A stretch of 63,277 bases of DNA from Caldilineaceae bacterium (GTDB lineage: Bacteria > Chloroflexota > Anaerolineae > Caldilineales > Caldilineaceae), in the NCBI GenBank assembly GCA_026645575.1, contig JAPKMW010000070.1, positions 1-63,277 of the forward strand. The letters run 5' to 3'. The notes beneath the pieces were generated by a model. The model was given only the letters and a program-made list of their open reading frames with translations, was not told the origin of the DNA and ran no database searches. The position numbers and the translations under genes were made by a program. The first letter of the stretch is position 1, and every line of letters starts with the position of its first letter. Below, in pieces: positions 29,420 through 41,915 of the stretch.

Positions 29420-29494
29420 TCAATACCTCGAAAAGTAGGATTATCGCCCCGGCAAAAGGTTGGTAATAAAGCTTTTGTCCAGGCCGACAGTTCA

Positions 29495-29523
29495 ATTGTA
29501 ATTCAACTTGCACTATCATGCAA
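29495..29523 (-). promoter_or_regulatory. Sigma70-like promoter of ridA
   Basis: On the minus strand: TTGCAT (29523-29518), a 17-nt spacer and TACAAT (29500-29495). The leader is about 70 nt. Confidence 0.55.
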
Positions 29524-29683
29524 AAATCAAAAATGCGCTAATGCACAATTTTATGAGAAAATGCGTAGAAAACCATTGTTTTCATTTAAATACAACAATT
29601 TACTGACCCCAAATTACAGCAGGTAGACCAGTTTGACCGCAAATGAGCAAATGAAACCCGCTTTACTTGTTGAGCTAATTCGA

Positions 29684-30709
29684 TTAATTGGGTACAATCG
29701 GCAAGCTACGGCGCATAATTTCATAATTTTCCAGCGCCTTGCCTGCTCCCAGCGCAACACAAGCAATGGGGTTTTCCGCAACATAACAGGGAACGCCGGT
29801 TTCCTGGGTTAACAACTGGGCAATGTTGCGCAATTGGGCGCCGCCACCGGTCAGGACCATACCACGATCAATAATGTCAGCAGCCAACTCCGGCGGCGTC
29901 TTTTCCAGCGTCGCACGCACAGTACTCACCACCGCTTGCAATGGTTCAGCGATAGCTTCAGTGACTTCACTACTATTAATTTGAATAATTTTGGGCAAGC
30001 CGGTTACCTGGTCGCGCCCACGTACTTCCATCTGGCGTTCATCTTCCATCGGCAACGCACTGCCAATGGCGATCTTAATATCTTCGGCAGTTTGTTCACC
30101 GATTAATAAATTATATTTTTTACGTACATAGTTGACAATCGCTTCATCAAAACGATTGCCACCGACGCGTACGCTGCTCCAAACAACAATGTCGTACATG
30201 GAGACCACCGCCGCTTCCGTGGTGCCGCCCCCCATATCGACCACCATATTGCCGGTCGGCGTACCGATGGGTAAACCGGCGCCATAGGCTGCCGCCAGCG
30301 GTTCGGGAATCAAGTAAGCCGCGCCGGCGCCGGCTTGCATGGCAGCATCATGAACCGCCCGCTCTTCGACGCTGGTGACGCCGCGTGGGGTGCTAATCAT
30401 CACTTTGGGTTTAAAGAGGTTACGCAACAACGGATTCGGGTTGCCGACAATCGCTTGGATAAAATAGCGCAGCATCCCTTCGGTGACGACAAAGTCGGCG
30501 ATAACACCATCGCGAATTGGACGCGCTACTTCCAGGCTTTCTGGCGTGCGCCCTAGCATGTCATACGCCTCATGTCCCACTGCCACCATCGTGTTGTCGC
30601 GCAGGCGAATGGCGACAACTGAGGGTTCGTGCATGACGATCCCGCGCCCTTTGACATGAACCAGCACGTTGACGGTGCCTAAATCAATACCAATGTGTTT
30701 TCCAAACAT
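29684..30709 (-). CDS. mreB: Rod shape-determining protein MreB
   Basis: Actin-like ATPase that forms membrane-associated filaments guiding lateral wall synthesis. 341 residues, with phosphate 1 loop [12 protein letters not shown] near the N-terminus, phosphate 2 [15 protein letters not shown] (about 158-172) and adenosine motif [15 protein letters not shown] near 288. mreC and mreD are not adjacent, so it is a solitary mreB. Together with the lipoprotein signal peptides this implies a walled cell, though Chloroflexota walls vary. Confidence 0.95.
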   Translation of the reverse strand: MFGKHIGIDLGTVNVLVHVKGRGIVMHEPSVVAIRLRDNTMVAVGHEAYDMLGRTPESLEVARPIRDGVIADFVVTEGMLRYFIQAIVGNPNPLLRNLFKPKVMISTPRGVTSVEERAVHDAAMQAGAGAAYLIPEPLAAAYGAGLPIGTPTGNMVVDMGGGTTEAAVVSMYDIVVWSSVRVGGNRFDEAIVNYVRKKYNLLIGEQTAEDIKIAIGSALPMEDERQMEVRGRDQVTGLPKIIQINSSEVTEAIAEPLQAVVSTVRATLEKTPPELAADIIDRGMVLTGGGAQLRNIAQLLTQETGVPCYVAENPIACVALGAGKALENYEIMRRSLPIVPN

Positions 30710-30833
30710 AGGATTACTCGACCAGAAGAAACAGTCAATCTAGCAGCATCGTTACTAGTTTAACTGACAATGTTCATTTTACGCAACTGCGAAAAAAGCA
30801 GGCAATGTACTTTGTGGTGCCTTGCCCCACGTC

Positions 30834-30868
30834 AAAAAGCCGGGTCTCATGCGAGACCCGGCTTTTTT
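30834..30868 (-). terminator. Terminator of the atp operon
   Basis: A perfect 15-bp stem (30834-30848 with 30853-30867, AAAAAGCCGGGTCTC), loop ATGC. On the minus strand it ends in TTTTT and lies about 42 nt past atpC. Confidence 0.9.
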
Positions 30869-30909
30869 CAAAACCTATTCGACAACAGAACAACGGCCAG
30901 CAACAAAGC

Positions 30910-31344
30910 TTACTCGTTGCCCTCTTGGAACTGTGCACCGGAGCGATGGCGTCGGCGTTGTGCAACTTTCACGCGTAGGTTACTGCGCCGTAGTGCGGCA
31001 ACCGCATTGGGGTTTTGTTTCGGCCCGGCGTCGGCCAAGGACGTGCGCGCCCGTTCGCGTGCGGCTTCAGCCCGTTGCAAATCGATTTCGTCGGCTTGCT
31101 CGGCAGTATCGGCCAGGATGGTCACTTTGTCCGGGCGCACTTCGACGACACCACCGCCAACCGCAATATGGCGCGTATCATTCTTTTTGTGGAGAACGAT
31201 TTCGCCGATATCAAGGATGGTGAGCAGCGGCACATGCCCCCGTAAAATCCCCATTTGGCCTTCGATACCGGGCAATGTCACCATATCAACTTCTTCAGAG
31301 AGCAAACGCCGCTCTGGGGTGACAATATCAACCAAAATCGGCAT
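30910..31344 (-). CDS. atpC: F-type ATP synthase epsilon subunit
   Basis: Rotor-stalk subunit regulating F1. 144 residues: an N-terminal beta-sandwich ([34 protein letters not shown]) and a C-terminal helical pair. The C-terminus is unusually basic ([12 protein letters not shown]). Last gene of the operon, separated from atpD by a 97-nt gap filled with a heptamer palindrome and followed by a strong terminator. Confidence 0.95.
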   Translation of the reverse strand: MPILVDIVTPERRLLSEEVDMVTLPGIEGQMGILRGHVPLLTILDIGEIVLHKKNDTRHIAVGGGVVEVRPDKVTILADTAEQADEIDLQRAEAARERARTSLADAGPKQNPNAVAALRRSNLRVKVAQRRRHRSGAQFQEGNE

Positions 31345-31361
31345 AGATTATCTCGCTTTCG

Positions 31362-31437
31362 GATTTTGGATTTTAGATTTTGGATTACTGTCTGCTACTC
31401 TAGTTAATCTAAAATCGCAAATCCAAAATCTAAAATC
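31362..31437. repeat. GATTTTG/GATTTTA heptamer palindrome between atpD and atpC
   Basis: The left arm consists of 7-mers GATTTTG GATTTTA GATTTTG (31362-31387); the right arm (31405-31437) is its inverted counterpart with a small insertion. Confidence 0.8.
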
Positions 31438-31441
31438 ATTC

Positions 31442-32932
<1,491 letters not shown>

Positions 32933-32941
32933 GACAATTAA

Positions 32942-33805
32942 TTATTTCACGGCTGCACTACCGCCAATAATATCCATCAACTCGGTGGTGATGTTTTCCT
33001 GGCGGGCTTTGTTATAGGTCAAGGTTAAAGAGCCAATTAATTCGTTGGCGGCGTCGGTCGCATTGCGCATGGCGACCATCCGCGCCGAATGTTCACTTGC
33101 CAGCGACTCATAGAGTGCTTGCAAAATCTGGACTTCGGTAAAACCCGTAAGAACCTGGCCCAAGACAGTTTCCGGGTTTGGCTCGAAGATGTACTCCGGC
33201 GCCATGCCCGTGGCGGCTTCTGTCGGTCGTTCCACCGGCAGCAATTTGTGCGCCACCGGCTCTTGTTTAATCGTGTTGATAAAGTCAGTGTAAACCACAT
33301 AGACTTCATCAAAGTGACCCTGCATGTAATCATCTAATAAGACGCGGGCAATGGGGGCGATGTCCTGGCCCTTTGGTGAATCGGGCAATTTGGCGAACTC
33401 AGCGCGAATGACCGGATCATAGCGCAACATCCAGTCACGGCCCTTTTTGCCGACCGTAACAACCTGGACTTCGGCGCCCGCCTTGCGCTTTTCACGCATG
33501 AGCGTAGCGGCTTTCTTGATCACGTTCATATTAAAGCCGCCGGCCAACCCGCGATCCGCTGTCACCAGCATCACGCCGACCCGTTTCACCGGGCGCGGTT
33601 CGAGCAATGGATGCGTTTCGTTGCCGGCAAGCTGAGCAATATAGGCCAGCACATTACGCGCCTGTTGGGCATAAGGCCGGGTGGCAAGCACCTGAGTCTG
33701 CGCCTTACGCATCTTGGCCGCAGACACAGCCTCCATCGCTTTGGTCACTTGCGAAATATTTTTAACCGACTTAATGCGTCGGCGAATTTCACGTGTACTA
33801 GCCAA
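32942..33805 (-). CDS. atpG: F-type ATP synthase gamma subunit
   Basis: Central rotor shaft, 287 residues. Conserved N-terminal helix ([31 protein letters not shown]) and C-terminal helix ([24 protein letters not shown]) are both intact; these form the coiled coil that turns inside the alpha/beta hexamer. Confidence 0.97.
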   Translation of the reverse strand: MASTREIRRRIKSVKNISQVTKAMEAVSAAKMRKAQTQVLATRPYAQQARNVLAYIAQLAGNETHPLLEPRPVKRVGVMLVTADRGLAGGFNMNVIKKAATLMREKRKAGAEVQVVTVGKKGRDWMLRYDPVIRAEFAKLPDSPKGQDIAPIARVLLDDYMQGHFDEVYVVYTDFINTIKQEPVAHKLLPVERPTEAATGMAPEYIFEPNPETVLGQVLTGFTEVQILQALYESLASEHSARMVAMRNATDAANELIGSLTLTYNKARQENITTELMDIIGGSAAVK

Positions 33806-33834
33806 GAGATTACTCCTTTAGCCAGGCCGCTGTC

Positions 33835-34015
33835 TGACAAGGTGAAGGGGTGACAGGGCGACAAGGTGAAGGGGTGACAAGGTGATACATTGGTAAGAAC
33901 ACAAGCTTGGCGAAATGATTTACTAACAAAATCACTTTGCCGTTTATGATCTCACCCTTCTGTCACCCTGTCATCTTGTCACCTTGTCACCTTGTCACCT
34001 TGTCACCTTGTCACC
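33835..34015. repeat. GTGACAAGGT/CCTTGTCA repeat block between atpA and atpG
   Basis: The left arm 33835-33885 (GGTGACAAGGTGA-like units) faces a right arm 33950-34015 of five octamer copies of CCTTGTCA and variants. The same family occurs at 59614-59684. The 211-nt gap holds nothing else. Confidence 0.8.
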
Positions 34016-34017
34016 AA

Positions 34018-35535
34018 CTAGGCCGGTGGCGCCCAACCTTTGTTAAAGTCATCCAGGGCCAGACGCAGGGAGTTGATCGTGTTATCGTTCAACTCGCCGG
34101 TGCGGATGATGGTCTGGCCGATCTCGGCGTGGTTAGCGTCCATGTAGGCGTGCATGGCGGCTTCCCACTGCTTGACATTAGCGACCGGCACCTTGTCAAC
34201 AAAGCCATTACCCATTGCGTACAGACTCATCACCTGACGATGGAGCGGCATGGGCTGGAATTGCGGCTGCTTGAGAATTTCTTGAATGCGATAGCCACGG
34301 TCGAGCTGGCGCTGGGTCACAGCGTCCAGATCGCTACCGAACTGGGCGAACGCAGCCAATTCGCGGAACTGGCTCAACTCGGACTTCAAGCGACCGGCCA
34401 CCTTCTTCATGGCTTTGGTCTGGGCGGAGCTACCGACGCGACTGACGGAGATACCGACGTTAATGGCCGGGCGAATACCGCCGTAGAAGAGGTCGCTTTC
34501 CAAGAAGATTTGACCATCGGTAATCGAAATGACGTTGGTCGGAATGTAGGCGGAAACGTCATTGGCCTGGGTCTCGATGACCGGCAACGCCGTCAAGCTG
34601 CCGCCGCCTTCCTCACTGGAGAGCTTGGCGGCCCGTTCCAACAAACGGCTGTGGAGATAGAAAACGTCACCAGGGTACGCTTCGCGGCCCGGCGGGCGGC
34701 GCAACAGGAGCGACACCTGACGGTACGCCTGGGCGTGCTTGGAGAGGTCGTCATAGACGATGAGGGCGTGTTTGCCCTGTTCCATGAATTCCTCACCGAT
34801 GGCGCAACCGGCGTAAGGCGCCAAGAATTGCAACGCAGCGGGGTCGGATGCGGAAGCGCTGACGACAATGGTGTGTTCCATGGCGCCATACTTTTCCAGC
34901 GTACCGACAACCTGAGCCACCGTTGAACGCTTCTGTCCAATGGCGACATAGATACAGATCAGGTCTTTGCCCTTTTGGTTAATGATCGTGTCCAGAGCAA
35001 TCGCCGTCTTACCGGTTTCGCGGTCGCCAATGATCAACTCACGTTGACCGCGGCCAATCGGAATCATGGCGTCAATCGACGTGACACCCGTCGCCACTGG
35101 CTCATTCACCGGCTGGCGCTTGATGACGCCCGGGGCAATGCGTTCGACGCTGCGGAACTTGTCAGAAGCAATCGGCCCTTTGCCATCAATCGGCTGACCG
35201 ACAGCGTTGACGACGCGACCAATCAAAGCATCGCCGACCGGCACGGAAACGATGCGACCGGTGCTGCGCACTAGGTCGCCTTCTTGAATGTTGCTGTAAT
35301 CACCCATGATGATGATACCAACATTCTCTTCGGTCAGGTTTTGCACCTGCCCCAAGACGCCATTTTTCGGAAACTCAACGAGTTCGCCGGCCATCGCGCC
35401 CTGTAGGCCGGAGACCAGGGCGATCCCGTCGCCGATTTCGATGACTTCCCCCACGTCAATCTGTGTGGGCGCCACCGTAAAATTCAAAATCTGCTGTCGC
35501 AGTAAAGCTGTGATTTCATCTGTACGCACAGCCAT
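34018..35535 (-). CDS. atpA: F-type ATP synthase alpha subunit
   Basis: Non-catalytic nucleotide-binding subunit, 505 residues, with P-loop GDRETGKT (170-177) and the conserved arginine-finger segment [13 protein letters not shown] near 365-380. Full length. It begins 29 nt after atpH, and the 211-nt gap to atpG is the widest coding gap in the operon. Confidence 0.98.
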   Translation of the reverse strand: MAVRTDEITALLRQQILNFTVAPTQIDVGEVIEIGDGIALVSGLQGAMAGELVEFPKNGVLGQVQNLTEENVGIIIMGDYSNIQEGDLVRSTGRIVSVPVGDALIGRVVNAVGQPIDGKGPIASDKFRSVERIAPGVIKRQPVNEPVATGVTSIDAMIPIGRGQRELIIGDRETGKTAIALDTIINQKGKDLICIYVAIGQKRSTVAQVVGTLEKYGAMEHTIVVSASASDPAALQFLAPYAGCAIGEEFMEQGKHALIVYDDLSKHAQAYRQVSLLLRRPPGREAYPGDVFYLHSRLLERAAKLSSEEGGGSLTALPVIETQANDVSAYIPTNVISITDGQIFLESDLFYGGIRPAINVGISVSRVGSSAQTKAMKKVAGRLKSELSQFRELAAFAQFGSDLDAVTQRQLDRGYRIQEILKQPQFQPMPLHRQVMSLYAMGNGFVDKVPVANVKQWEAAMHAYMDANHAEIGQTIIRTGELNDNTINSLRLALDDFNKGWAPPA

Positions 35536-35564
35536 AGGTTCTCCTCCTGTTCAGGCGATAGGAC

Positions 35565-36101
35565 TCAGCGAACAACGGCGCTTAATGTCTCGCGCATGGC
35601 TTGTAAGCGGCTCGCCACGGATGTGTCAATCAAGCGGTCGCCAACTCGCACCCGCAGCCCGCCCATGAGGGACGGATCAACGGAAAAGGCAAAGGTCAGC
35701 CCATCGCCATAGCGAGCAGTCAACGAGCGGCGCAGTTCCGCCTGCTCTTCCGCCGAAAGCGCAACAGCGCTCACCACTTCGGCCTTGGTAGGCTCGGTGG
35801 TGCGACCGCGAACGGTTTGCGTCAGGGCGTCACCTAGTTGATCAACCAGATGGAGGGCGCCGTCTTGCACCATCAATTTGAGCGTATTGCGCAGTTCAAT
35901 GGGGGCATCTGTCGGTAACACACTTTCGAGCGCAGAAAGACGTTCATTAACTCCGTAAGCCCCATTGCTCAGGCGTTCAGCCAGTTGCGGATTCTGTTTC
36001 AACGCAACGGAAACAGAAGACAGCGCACCTTGCCACCGTTCGAGCATGGCTCCAATGATCGCCTGCGCGTACTGGTTAGCGCTTGCACTGCTTGTGTTCA
36101 T
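35565..36101 (-). CDS. atpH: F-type ATP synthase delta subunit
   Basis: Peripheral-stalk subunit linking b to the top of F1, 178 residues. N-terminal helical bundle (YAQAIIGAMLERWQGAL) and C-terminal signature DPSLMGGLRVRVGDRLID are intact. Its ATG overlaps the atpF stop by 1 nt, so it is translationally coupled. Confidence 0.96.
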   Translation of the reverse strand: MNTSSASANQYAQAIIGAMLERWQGALSSVSVALKQNPQLAERLSNGAYGVNERLSALESVLPTDAPIELRNTLKLMVQDGALHLVDQLGDALTQTVRGRTTEPTKAEVVSAVALSAEEQAELRRSLTARYGDGLTFAFSVDPSLMGGLRVRVGDRLIDTSVASRLQAMRETLSAVVR

Positions 36102-36610
36102 TACGCTGCGCTCCTCTGCTGAGCCAGGAACTCAGCCACAAATCGTTCATGTTCGCTGCGATTAGCCAGCTCACGATTCAAAATTTGTTGGGTCGCCAGG
36201 ATCGCCAAATCCGCAATTTGCTTGTTGGCGCCGGAGAGCGCAGATTCGGCTTGCGCTTCCGCATCCGCTTGCGCCTTGCGGCGAATTTCGCCGGCTTCCT
36301 GTTCAGCGCGAGCGCGAATATCTTGGGCGATTTTTTCCGCATCGCGGGTGGCGGCGGCGCGTACTTCTTGCGCCTCGCGGCGCGCTTCATCTAAAATTTT
36401 AGCTTTATCATGCTCGGCTTCGCGGGCAGCAGCACCAGCCCGTTCGGCATCTTTCATGCTTTGGGCAATGCGCTGACGCCGTTGCTCCAGCATGTTCAAA
36501 ATTGGTTGATACAGGGTGACCCGCAGCACAACCATCAGAATGAGGAAGTTGACAATCTGCGAGACCAGCAACCCCCCCTCAATTCCGAGTTGACCAAGTA
36601 CAGCGTTCAA
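36101..36610 (-). CDS. atpF: F-type ATP synthase b subunit
   Basis: Stator stalk, 169 residues. A single N-terminal membrane helix (about 9-30, [17 protein letters not shown]) followed by a long Ala/Glu/Arg coiled coil ([19 protein letters not shown]...) to the end. Only one b-type gene is present, so a homodimeric b2 stalk is expected rather than b/b'. Confidence 0.96.
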   Translation of the reverse strand: MNAVLGQLGIEGGLLVSQIVNFLILMVVLRVTLYQPILNMLEQRRQRIAQSMKDAERAGAAAREAEHDKAKILDEARREAQEVRAAATRDAEKIAQDIRARAEQEAGEIRRKAQADAEAQAESALSGANKQIADLAILATQQILNRELANRSEHERFVAEFLAQQRSAA

Positions 36611-36640
36611 GGTCAGCCTCCTCTCTTTATTGGCAAGCGT

Positions 36641-36928
<288 letters not shown>

Positions 36929-37104
36929 TTACTCAATCGCCCGGCGTATCATCAACCAGTAGATTACAAAAGTAAAGGCTACCGCTGACACACATTTTAG
37001 GGCGAAGAGCTTTTTATAGAAAGCGCTCTCTGTTTTTAAGAACCCAGCAATAACTAACATAGAGCGCTTACGACCTAAAACCAATCTACACGTTTTCCCT
37101 GAAG

Positions 37105-37131
37105 TTCTATCACCTGTGACACTTGATAGAA
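37105..37131. repeat. 8-bp hairpin in the atpB-atpE gap
   Basis: TTCTATCA (37105-37112) and TGATAGAA (37124-37131), loop 11 nt. The rest of this 304-nt gap (36869-37172) shows no gene or clear signal. Confidence 0.45.
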
Positions 37132-37172
37132 TTCGACAACACTCGACAGATAACGTGCGAAAGTTGATGAAT

Positions 37173-38180
37173 TTAGTGGTGTTCATCTCCATGAGCATGG
37201 CTGATAGTCGCCATGGTGAAGAAGACCAGCGCTAACATCATAAAGACCAGCGCCTGTACAACACCGACTAAGATTTCCAGCAAGTAGAAGGGCAGGGGCA
37301 CCAGGAACGCAATCAAGAACGCCATCGTTGCCAGCACAATTTCACCGGCAAAGATATTGCCAAAGAGACGAAAGCCAAAGGCGATGATGCGGGAGATTTC
37401 GCTGATCAACTCCAGTATACTAACAAAGACATTGATCCCCTTCATAAAGCCGTGACCGCTTGTGTTCCAGAACTTGCGGAAATAGCCGGCGCCTAAGGCG
37501 CGAATGCCATGAATCTGCACCATCACCATCGTGGCAATGGCTAGGGCAAAGGTCACGTTGAGATCAGCGCTAGGAGCGCGGAAGAGCGGGACAAATTTGG
37601 CATGGCCTTCTTCAGCGGCAGCTTGTTTGGCAGCGGCATCCGCAGCTTGAATCAACACTGGGCTGCCGTCAACCATTGCCAACTGGTGATCCAGGGCAAA
37701 ACCATGCGAATCGCCTTCTTTATTCTCCTCTTGATGCTCTTCGTGAGCAGCCGGTGAGTGGAAGAAGCCCAGGCTACCAACGGTTGGGATCAAGCCGGAC
37801 CAGTTGCTGATTAACACAAAGAAAAAGATAGTAGCGGCCCAAGGGAAGTAGGTGCCGGCGGCGCGACCGGCCACACTTTCGGCCAGATTGAAGAGATATT
37901 CAACAATCGCTTCCATGGCATTTTGTAGGCCGCTAGGCACCAGATTCATCTTGCTGGTGGCGCTCACCGCAATCAAGATCAGAATCAAGTCCACAATCAA
38001 GGTGGTTAACAACCCGTTGGTAAACCATTGGAAACCGCTCTCGAAGATCGGTTCCGCGGCCAACGAGACATGGGGTTTCGGAACAGGCAGAATCCAGTAC
38101 ATGGCGACGCTGAGGATCAACGCCAGCACAACACCGCCGAGAAGCATTGTCCGCCGTGGGTTTGCTGTCAGAAAGTTCAT
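37173..38180 (-). CDS. atpB: F-type ATP synthase a subunit
   Basis: Stator channel protein, 335 residues, longer than usual (E. coli 271). Several membrane helices and the essential Arg in [14 protein letters not shown] (aTM4/5). Long soluble insertion (about 145-200, [16 protein letters not shown]...) rich in His and Glu between the first helices, and a His-rich C-terminus (HAHGDEHH). Charged/His-rich loops of this sort are uncommon but lie away from the proton path. Confidence 0.95.
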   Translation of the reverse strand: MNFLTANPRRTMLLGGVVLALILSVAMYWILPVPKPHVSLAAEPIFESGFQWFTNGLLTTLIVDLILILIAVSATSKMNLVPSGLQNAMEAIVEYLFNLAESVAGRAAGTYFPWAATIFFFVLISNWSGLIPTVGSLGFFHSPAAHEEHQEENKEGDSHGFALDHQLAMVDGSPVLIQAADAAAKQAAAEEGHAKFVPLFRAPSADLNVTFALAIATMVMVQIHGIRALGAGYFRKFWNTSGHGFMKGINVFVSILELISEISRIIAFGFRLFGNIFAGEIVLATMAFLIAFLVPLPFYLLEILVGVVQALVFMMLALVFFTMATISHAHGDEHH

Positions 38181-38199
38181 AATCTTATCACCGAATCTT

Positions 38200-38535
38200 T
38201 TACAGAACGTTTGAATTGATTTTAGTATCTACGCCTTCGACCGCCGGTCGTGGGGAAACTAACGTTCCCACCGGTGAATCTAAGGTATTTTCAGAAATTG
38301 CCTCATCCGCTTCTACAGGGATGGGAGCCACTTTTTGAATTAACTGATCCATCTCGGCAAGTGCAGCCCGAATGACGATCACGGTTGCTAACGGCATAAA
38401 GATAACCGTTGCACCAATGGTCACCAATGGAAAGAGCGCTAGTTGCCAATCAGCCCACATTGCCAGCGCCATAGGGAGGACAAAGGTTGTTACCATGCCA
38501 CCTAGTAACCGCTGAAGATTGATGCGAACCGTCAT
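38200..38535 (-). CDS. Two-TM protein heading the atp operon (AtpI/AtpZ-position)
   Basis: 111 residues, with two membrane helices (about 8-33 and 38-58) and a Glu/Val/Pro-rich cytosolic tail ([12 protein letters not shown]). Position directly before atpB and size match the AtpI/AtpZ assembly factors of F-type operons, but sequence similarity is not obvious, so the function is inferred from location. Start at 38535 is 12 nt past the -10 box; the longer frame to 38589 would start upstream of the promoter. Confidence 0.6.
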   Translation of the reverse strand: MTVRINLQRLLGGMVTTFVLPMALAMWADWQLALFPLVTIGATVIFMPLATVIVIRAALAEMDQLIQKVAPIPVEADEAISENTLDSPVGTLVSPRPAVEGVDTKINSNVL

Positions 38536-38547
38536 GACGTTAACACT

Positions 38548-38575
38548 AGTATAGGTTGTTTGTACAATAACACAA
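38548..38575 (-). promoter_or_regulatory. Sigma70-like promoter of the atp operon
   Basis: On the minus strand: TTGTGT (38575-38570), a 16-nt spacer and TATACT (38553-38548). The predicted start gives a very short leader (about 6 nt) before the first ATG at 38535. Confidence 0.55.
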
Positions 38576-38728
38576 AATAGCTTGCACAAACTATAGATTT
38601 AGTATCGGTAAATATGCTTAGGCTAATGTTGCCACGATTATAGCATCGCAATTTTCGTTCGCGCAAATTTTCACATGCTTTTGGGACAACAGGTTTTTCC
38701 CTTTTCTTCACGAGTCTTCACAACCCTT

Positions 38729-39082
38729 TCACACTGAAAACCGGCGTGTCTCTGTCCAAAGCAACAGGATCAAACTGACTTCCACAACCTTGTCAATATA
38801 AGCCGTGACCGAACGCGCACCAAAAAAGAGCCAAAGCGCAATGGTCAACGCTGTATAGCCGATCAAAAGCCAACAAAATAAACTACGATAATGCATCAGT
38901 ATGGGCAGAGGGAGGTAAATTGCCGCCAACAGCACGATATAGCCGACGGCATTCAGCAGAAAGACGCGATCCGGCCCTTCGGGAAATTGAAGACTCTGGG
39001 AAAAGTGGATGAGTGCTGTAATAAGCGTCAGAACGATGACGCCATAAGCGATGCTGTTCAGGTAAGGTTGTTTTTCACGCAT
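38729..39082 (-). CDS. Four-TM membrane protein, unknown function
   Basis: 117 residues with four hydrophobic segments (about 11-30, 42-63, 66-84 and 94-112). No family recognised. It is upstream of the atp operon on the same strand but separated by 193 nt and the operon promoter, so it is probably an independent gene. GGGAAGAA precedes its ATG. A role in the ATP synthase is not supported. Confidence 0.6.
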   Translation of the reverse strand: MREKQPYLNSIAYGVIVLTLITALIHFSQSLQFPEGPDRVFLLNAVGYIVLLAAIYLPLPILMHYRSLFCWLLIGYTALTIALWLFFGARSVTAYIDKVVEVSLILLLWTETRRFSV

Positions 39083-39489
39083 AAGTCAATTCTTCCCTTA
39101 TCTTTTTGGATGAGCGGCAATGGCTGGTGTTACTGATTATAGCATCATTTTACTTTACCGCACGTCCGTAAGGATTGCAACCAGCACGGTTGATAGATGA
39201 CGAATGACAGTTTGACATTCACCCCTGTTTATGATACCCTGTGCAAAGGTCTACAGGGAAACTATTCCATACACTATCAAACCCGATTCAAATTAATGCA
39301 CAGTGTGTATTGTCAGTAAGCAATCTCTTGCTCACCAAACCTTACGTTCTTATATAATGCCGATCAGTGGCACGCAGGCAGAATGGTAAAACTATTGGTG
39401 AGGGGGAAAGCCACCCTCAGGCGCCGTTGTTTATTGATTGTCCATAATTCTTTTACAAACCCCAAATGCCATAACTGAAGGAGGAGTCT
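39083..39489. other. 407-nt gap between divergent genes
   Basis: Leader and promoter of the Dpp binding protein: TATAAT at 39353-39358 with TTGCTC 19 nt upstream (spacing too long for a strong promoter). No gene or repeat recognised. Confidence 0.5.
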
Positions 39490-41634
39490 GTGTACAAGCG
39501 ACACGTCTGGTGGAGCATCACTTCACTACTCGTTATTCTGAGCCTGGTGCTGGCGGGCTGTGCCGGCGCTGCGCAACCCAACGCACCAGCGGAGCAGCCG
39601 GCACAAGAAGCGGCGGCGGAACCCACAAAAGCAGCAGCCGAAGAAGCAGCGGCCCCCGCCGAAGAAGAGGAAGCGCTCGGTTCCACCCTAATCGGTGAGA
39701 TCGAAGGCCCGGATATTATCACCAATGTCGATGAATTTCCCAGTGAGTTTGGCGAAGCGCCCATGCTCAAAGAGATGGTCGATGCTGGCAGCTTACCGCC
39801 TGTAGCCGAACGGTTGCCGGTGCGTGAAGACCTGCTGGTCATCAAGCCGGTGCATGAGATTGGCAAATATGGCGGCACCTGGCGCCGCGGCTTCACCGGC
39901 CCTGGCGACGGCCAAAACGGCCATCGTGTGGCCGGTGGCGACCGCTTCGTCTTCTGGGATGCTGATGAATTCCCCAAAGTCGTTCCCAACCTGGCCAAGG
40001 GCTGGGAGATCAGTGAAGATGGCACCCAAATTACCCTCTTCTTGCGCGAAGGGTTGAAATGGTCAGATGGTCAGCCCTTTACGGCGAATGATGCCATGTT
40101 CTGGTATGAACATATGTATCAAAATACCGAATTGGTGCCGGTACGCTCGGCCTTCTTCAATATTGACCAAGGCGCCACGATGGAAATGGTGGACGACTAT
40201 ACGCTCAAGTTTAGCTTCCCCTTTGCCAACAGCCTCTTCCTGGAAGTGTTGGGCAGCTCGGTCAATGTCTTTGGCGGTCATGCCATTATGGGTGGCACAG
40301 CGATGGGCGGCTATGCGCCGGCCCACTACATGCAGCAGTTCCACCCTGACTTTGTGGATAAGGCTGCACTGGATGAGTTGGTTGCCAAAGAAGGCTTTGA
40401 CAACTGGGTTAACCTCTTCAAAGACAAGAACACCTGGCAGCGCAATCCTGAATTGCCGACCCTGACTCCGTGGAAGACGGTCAATCCGATCACGACCGAT
40501 AACTGGGTCTTGGAGCGTAACCCGTACTACTACGGCGTTGACACCGAAGGCAATCAACTGCCCTACATTGACCGCATTTCCATGACGTTGGCCGAAAACC
40601 TGGAAGTGTTGAACCTGCGTGCGATTGCCGGCGAGTTCGACTATCAATCGCGCCATATTTCGCTGGCAAACCTGCCAGTTTTGTTAGAAAATGCGGAAAA
40701 GGGCAACTACACCATTCACCTTGATCCGGCCCAACATGGCGCTGACGCCGGTCTGCAAGTCAACCTGAGCTATGAAGCTGATCCCGAAATTGCCAAGTTG
40801 TTGCACACCACCGATTTTCGCCGAGCGCTCTCGCTGGCGATCAACCGCAACAAGATCAACGAGATCATCTTCCTGGGTATCGGCAAACCGGGTTCGGCAG
40901 TGGTGGCGGAATCGTCGCCCTTTAACCCTGGCGCTGACTATCGCGAACTGTGGGCGCCTGCTGGTGGTGATTTTGAGCAGGCCAACCAGATGTTGGATGC
41001 GTTGGGCTTGACGAACAAGGATGCCGAAGGTTATCGCTTGCGCAGTGACAATGGCGAACGCATTATCATTGAAATTCCCAGCATTCCCGCCTTTATTCAA
41101 TTCACCCAGATCGGTGAAATGATCAAGGAAGATTGGGCGCAGATCGGCATCTTTGCCAACGTGGTCGAACAAGAACGCACGTTGGTCGAACAGCGCCGCG
41201 CTGCCAACGAACTGCAAATCTTCTTCTGGCAGAATGACGGTACGGATGAACTTTATCTCTACCCCTATCATGCCCTGCCGGTTGCTGATACCTCCGGCAC
41301 TGGCCCAGCCATCGGTAACTGGTACGCCTCCGGCGGCGCCGCCGGCATCGAGCCGACCGACCCGAAGGTGAAGGAAGTGTTGGATCTCTTTAGCCAAGGC
41401 TTGAAAGGCACACCGGAAGAACGCATTACCATTGGCCAGGAGATCTGGAAGATCATCACCGACGAAGTCTGGACCATTGGTACGGTCGGGCAGTCGGGCG
41501 CCTTCATGGGTGTGCGCATTGTGAAGAACAATATGGGCAACATCCCGTCGCGCCAGTTCAACATCCAAGCGGGTCAGACGCCGAATATCTCCCGCCCCTC
41601 GACCTTCTTCTTTACGGATGCGGATTCGCAGTAG
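39490..41634 (+). CDS. dppA: Dipeptide ABC transporter substrate-binding lipoprotein (family 5)
   Basis: 714 residues: lipoprotein signal peptide with lipobox LAGC (Cys24), an Ala/Pro/Glu-rich linker to about 65, then the SBP_bac_5 fold (FLREGLKWSDGQPF, RRALSLAINRNKI). It delivers peptides or related solutes to the permease-ATPase genes downstream. GTG start with GGAGGAG 4 nt before it. It heads the dpp-type operon, but 895 nt with a large palindrome and a DUF4160/DUF2442 pair separate it from the first permease. The ligand is not readable from sequence. Confidence 0.93.
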   Translation: MYKRHVWWSITSLLVILSLVLAGCAGAAQPNAPAEQPAQEAAAEPTKAAAEEAAAPAEEEEALGSTLIGEIEGPDIITNVDEFPSEFGEAPMLKEMVDAGSLPPVAERLPVREDLLVIKPVHEIGKYGGTWRRGFTGPGDGQNGHRVAGGDRFVFWDADEFPKVVPNLAKGWEISEDGTQITLFLREGLKWSDGQPFTANDAMFWYEHMYQNTELVPVRSAFFNIDQGATMEMVDDYTLKFSFPFANSLFLEVLGSSVNVFGGHAIMGGTAMGGYAPAHYMQQFHPDFVDKAALDELVAKEGFDNWVNLFKDKNTWQRNPELPTLTPWKTVNPITTDNWVLERNPYYYGVDTEGNQLPYIDRISMTLAENLEVLNLRAIAGEFDYQSRHISLANLPVLLENAEKGNYTIHLDPAQHGADAGLQVNLSYEADPEIAKLLHTTDFRRALSLAINRNKINEIIFLGIGKPGSAVVAESSPFNPGADYRELWAPAGGDFEQANQMLDALGLTNKDAEGYRLRSDNGERIIIEIPSIPAFIQFTQIGEMIKEDWAQIGIFANVVEQERTLVEQRRAANELQIFFWQNDGTDELYLYPYHALPVADTSGTGPAIGNWYASGGAAGIEPTDPKVKEVLDLFSQGLKGTPEERITIGQEIWKIITDEVWTIGTVGQSGAFMGVRIVKNNMGNIPSRQFNIQAGQTPNISRPSTFFFTDADSQ

Positions 41635-41713
41635 AATGGTTGAGAGATTGAGAGAGTAAGCAGACGTGCCAGGGATGAGTTGTAGTAGAAATAACACGCT
41701 CGTCTGTGGCGCG

Positions 41714-41823
41714 GGGTGCCTATCAGGTTGGGACAATCAGCGAACGGGGAGCGTTAGCGATCCGTTGGCGGGTCGCTAACGCTCCCCGTTCGGAAAAACG
41801 CGATCCCAACCTGATAGGCACCC
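41714..41823. repeat. 110-nt double palindrome
   Basis: Outer arms GGGTGCCTATCAGGTTGGGA (41714-41733) and 41804-41823 are perfect complements; an inner perfect 20-bp stem (41741-41760 with 41773-41792) sits inside with a 12-nt loop. Confidence 0.85.
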
Positions 41824-41915
41824 TCTGGTGCGTTTCGCTTGTTCTATGAAGCGATTCCTGATATAATTTCTCTTTGAAGCAGAAGCGTATCGTTGCGTTG
41901 AGAAACGGGTGAACC

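Noticed and set aside
33937..34926. 329-codon open frame antisense to atpA
   Set aside because: The opposite strand is the strongly conserved atpA; the N-terminal part is made of CCTTGTCA repeats.
36929..37198. 89-codon open frame between atpE and atpB (minus strand)
   Set aside because: Starts inside the atpB region, has unusual composition and no ribosome site.
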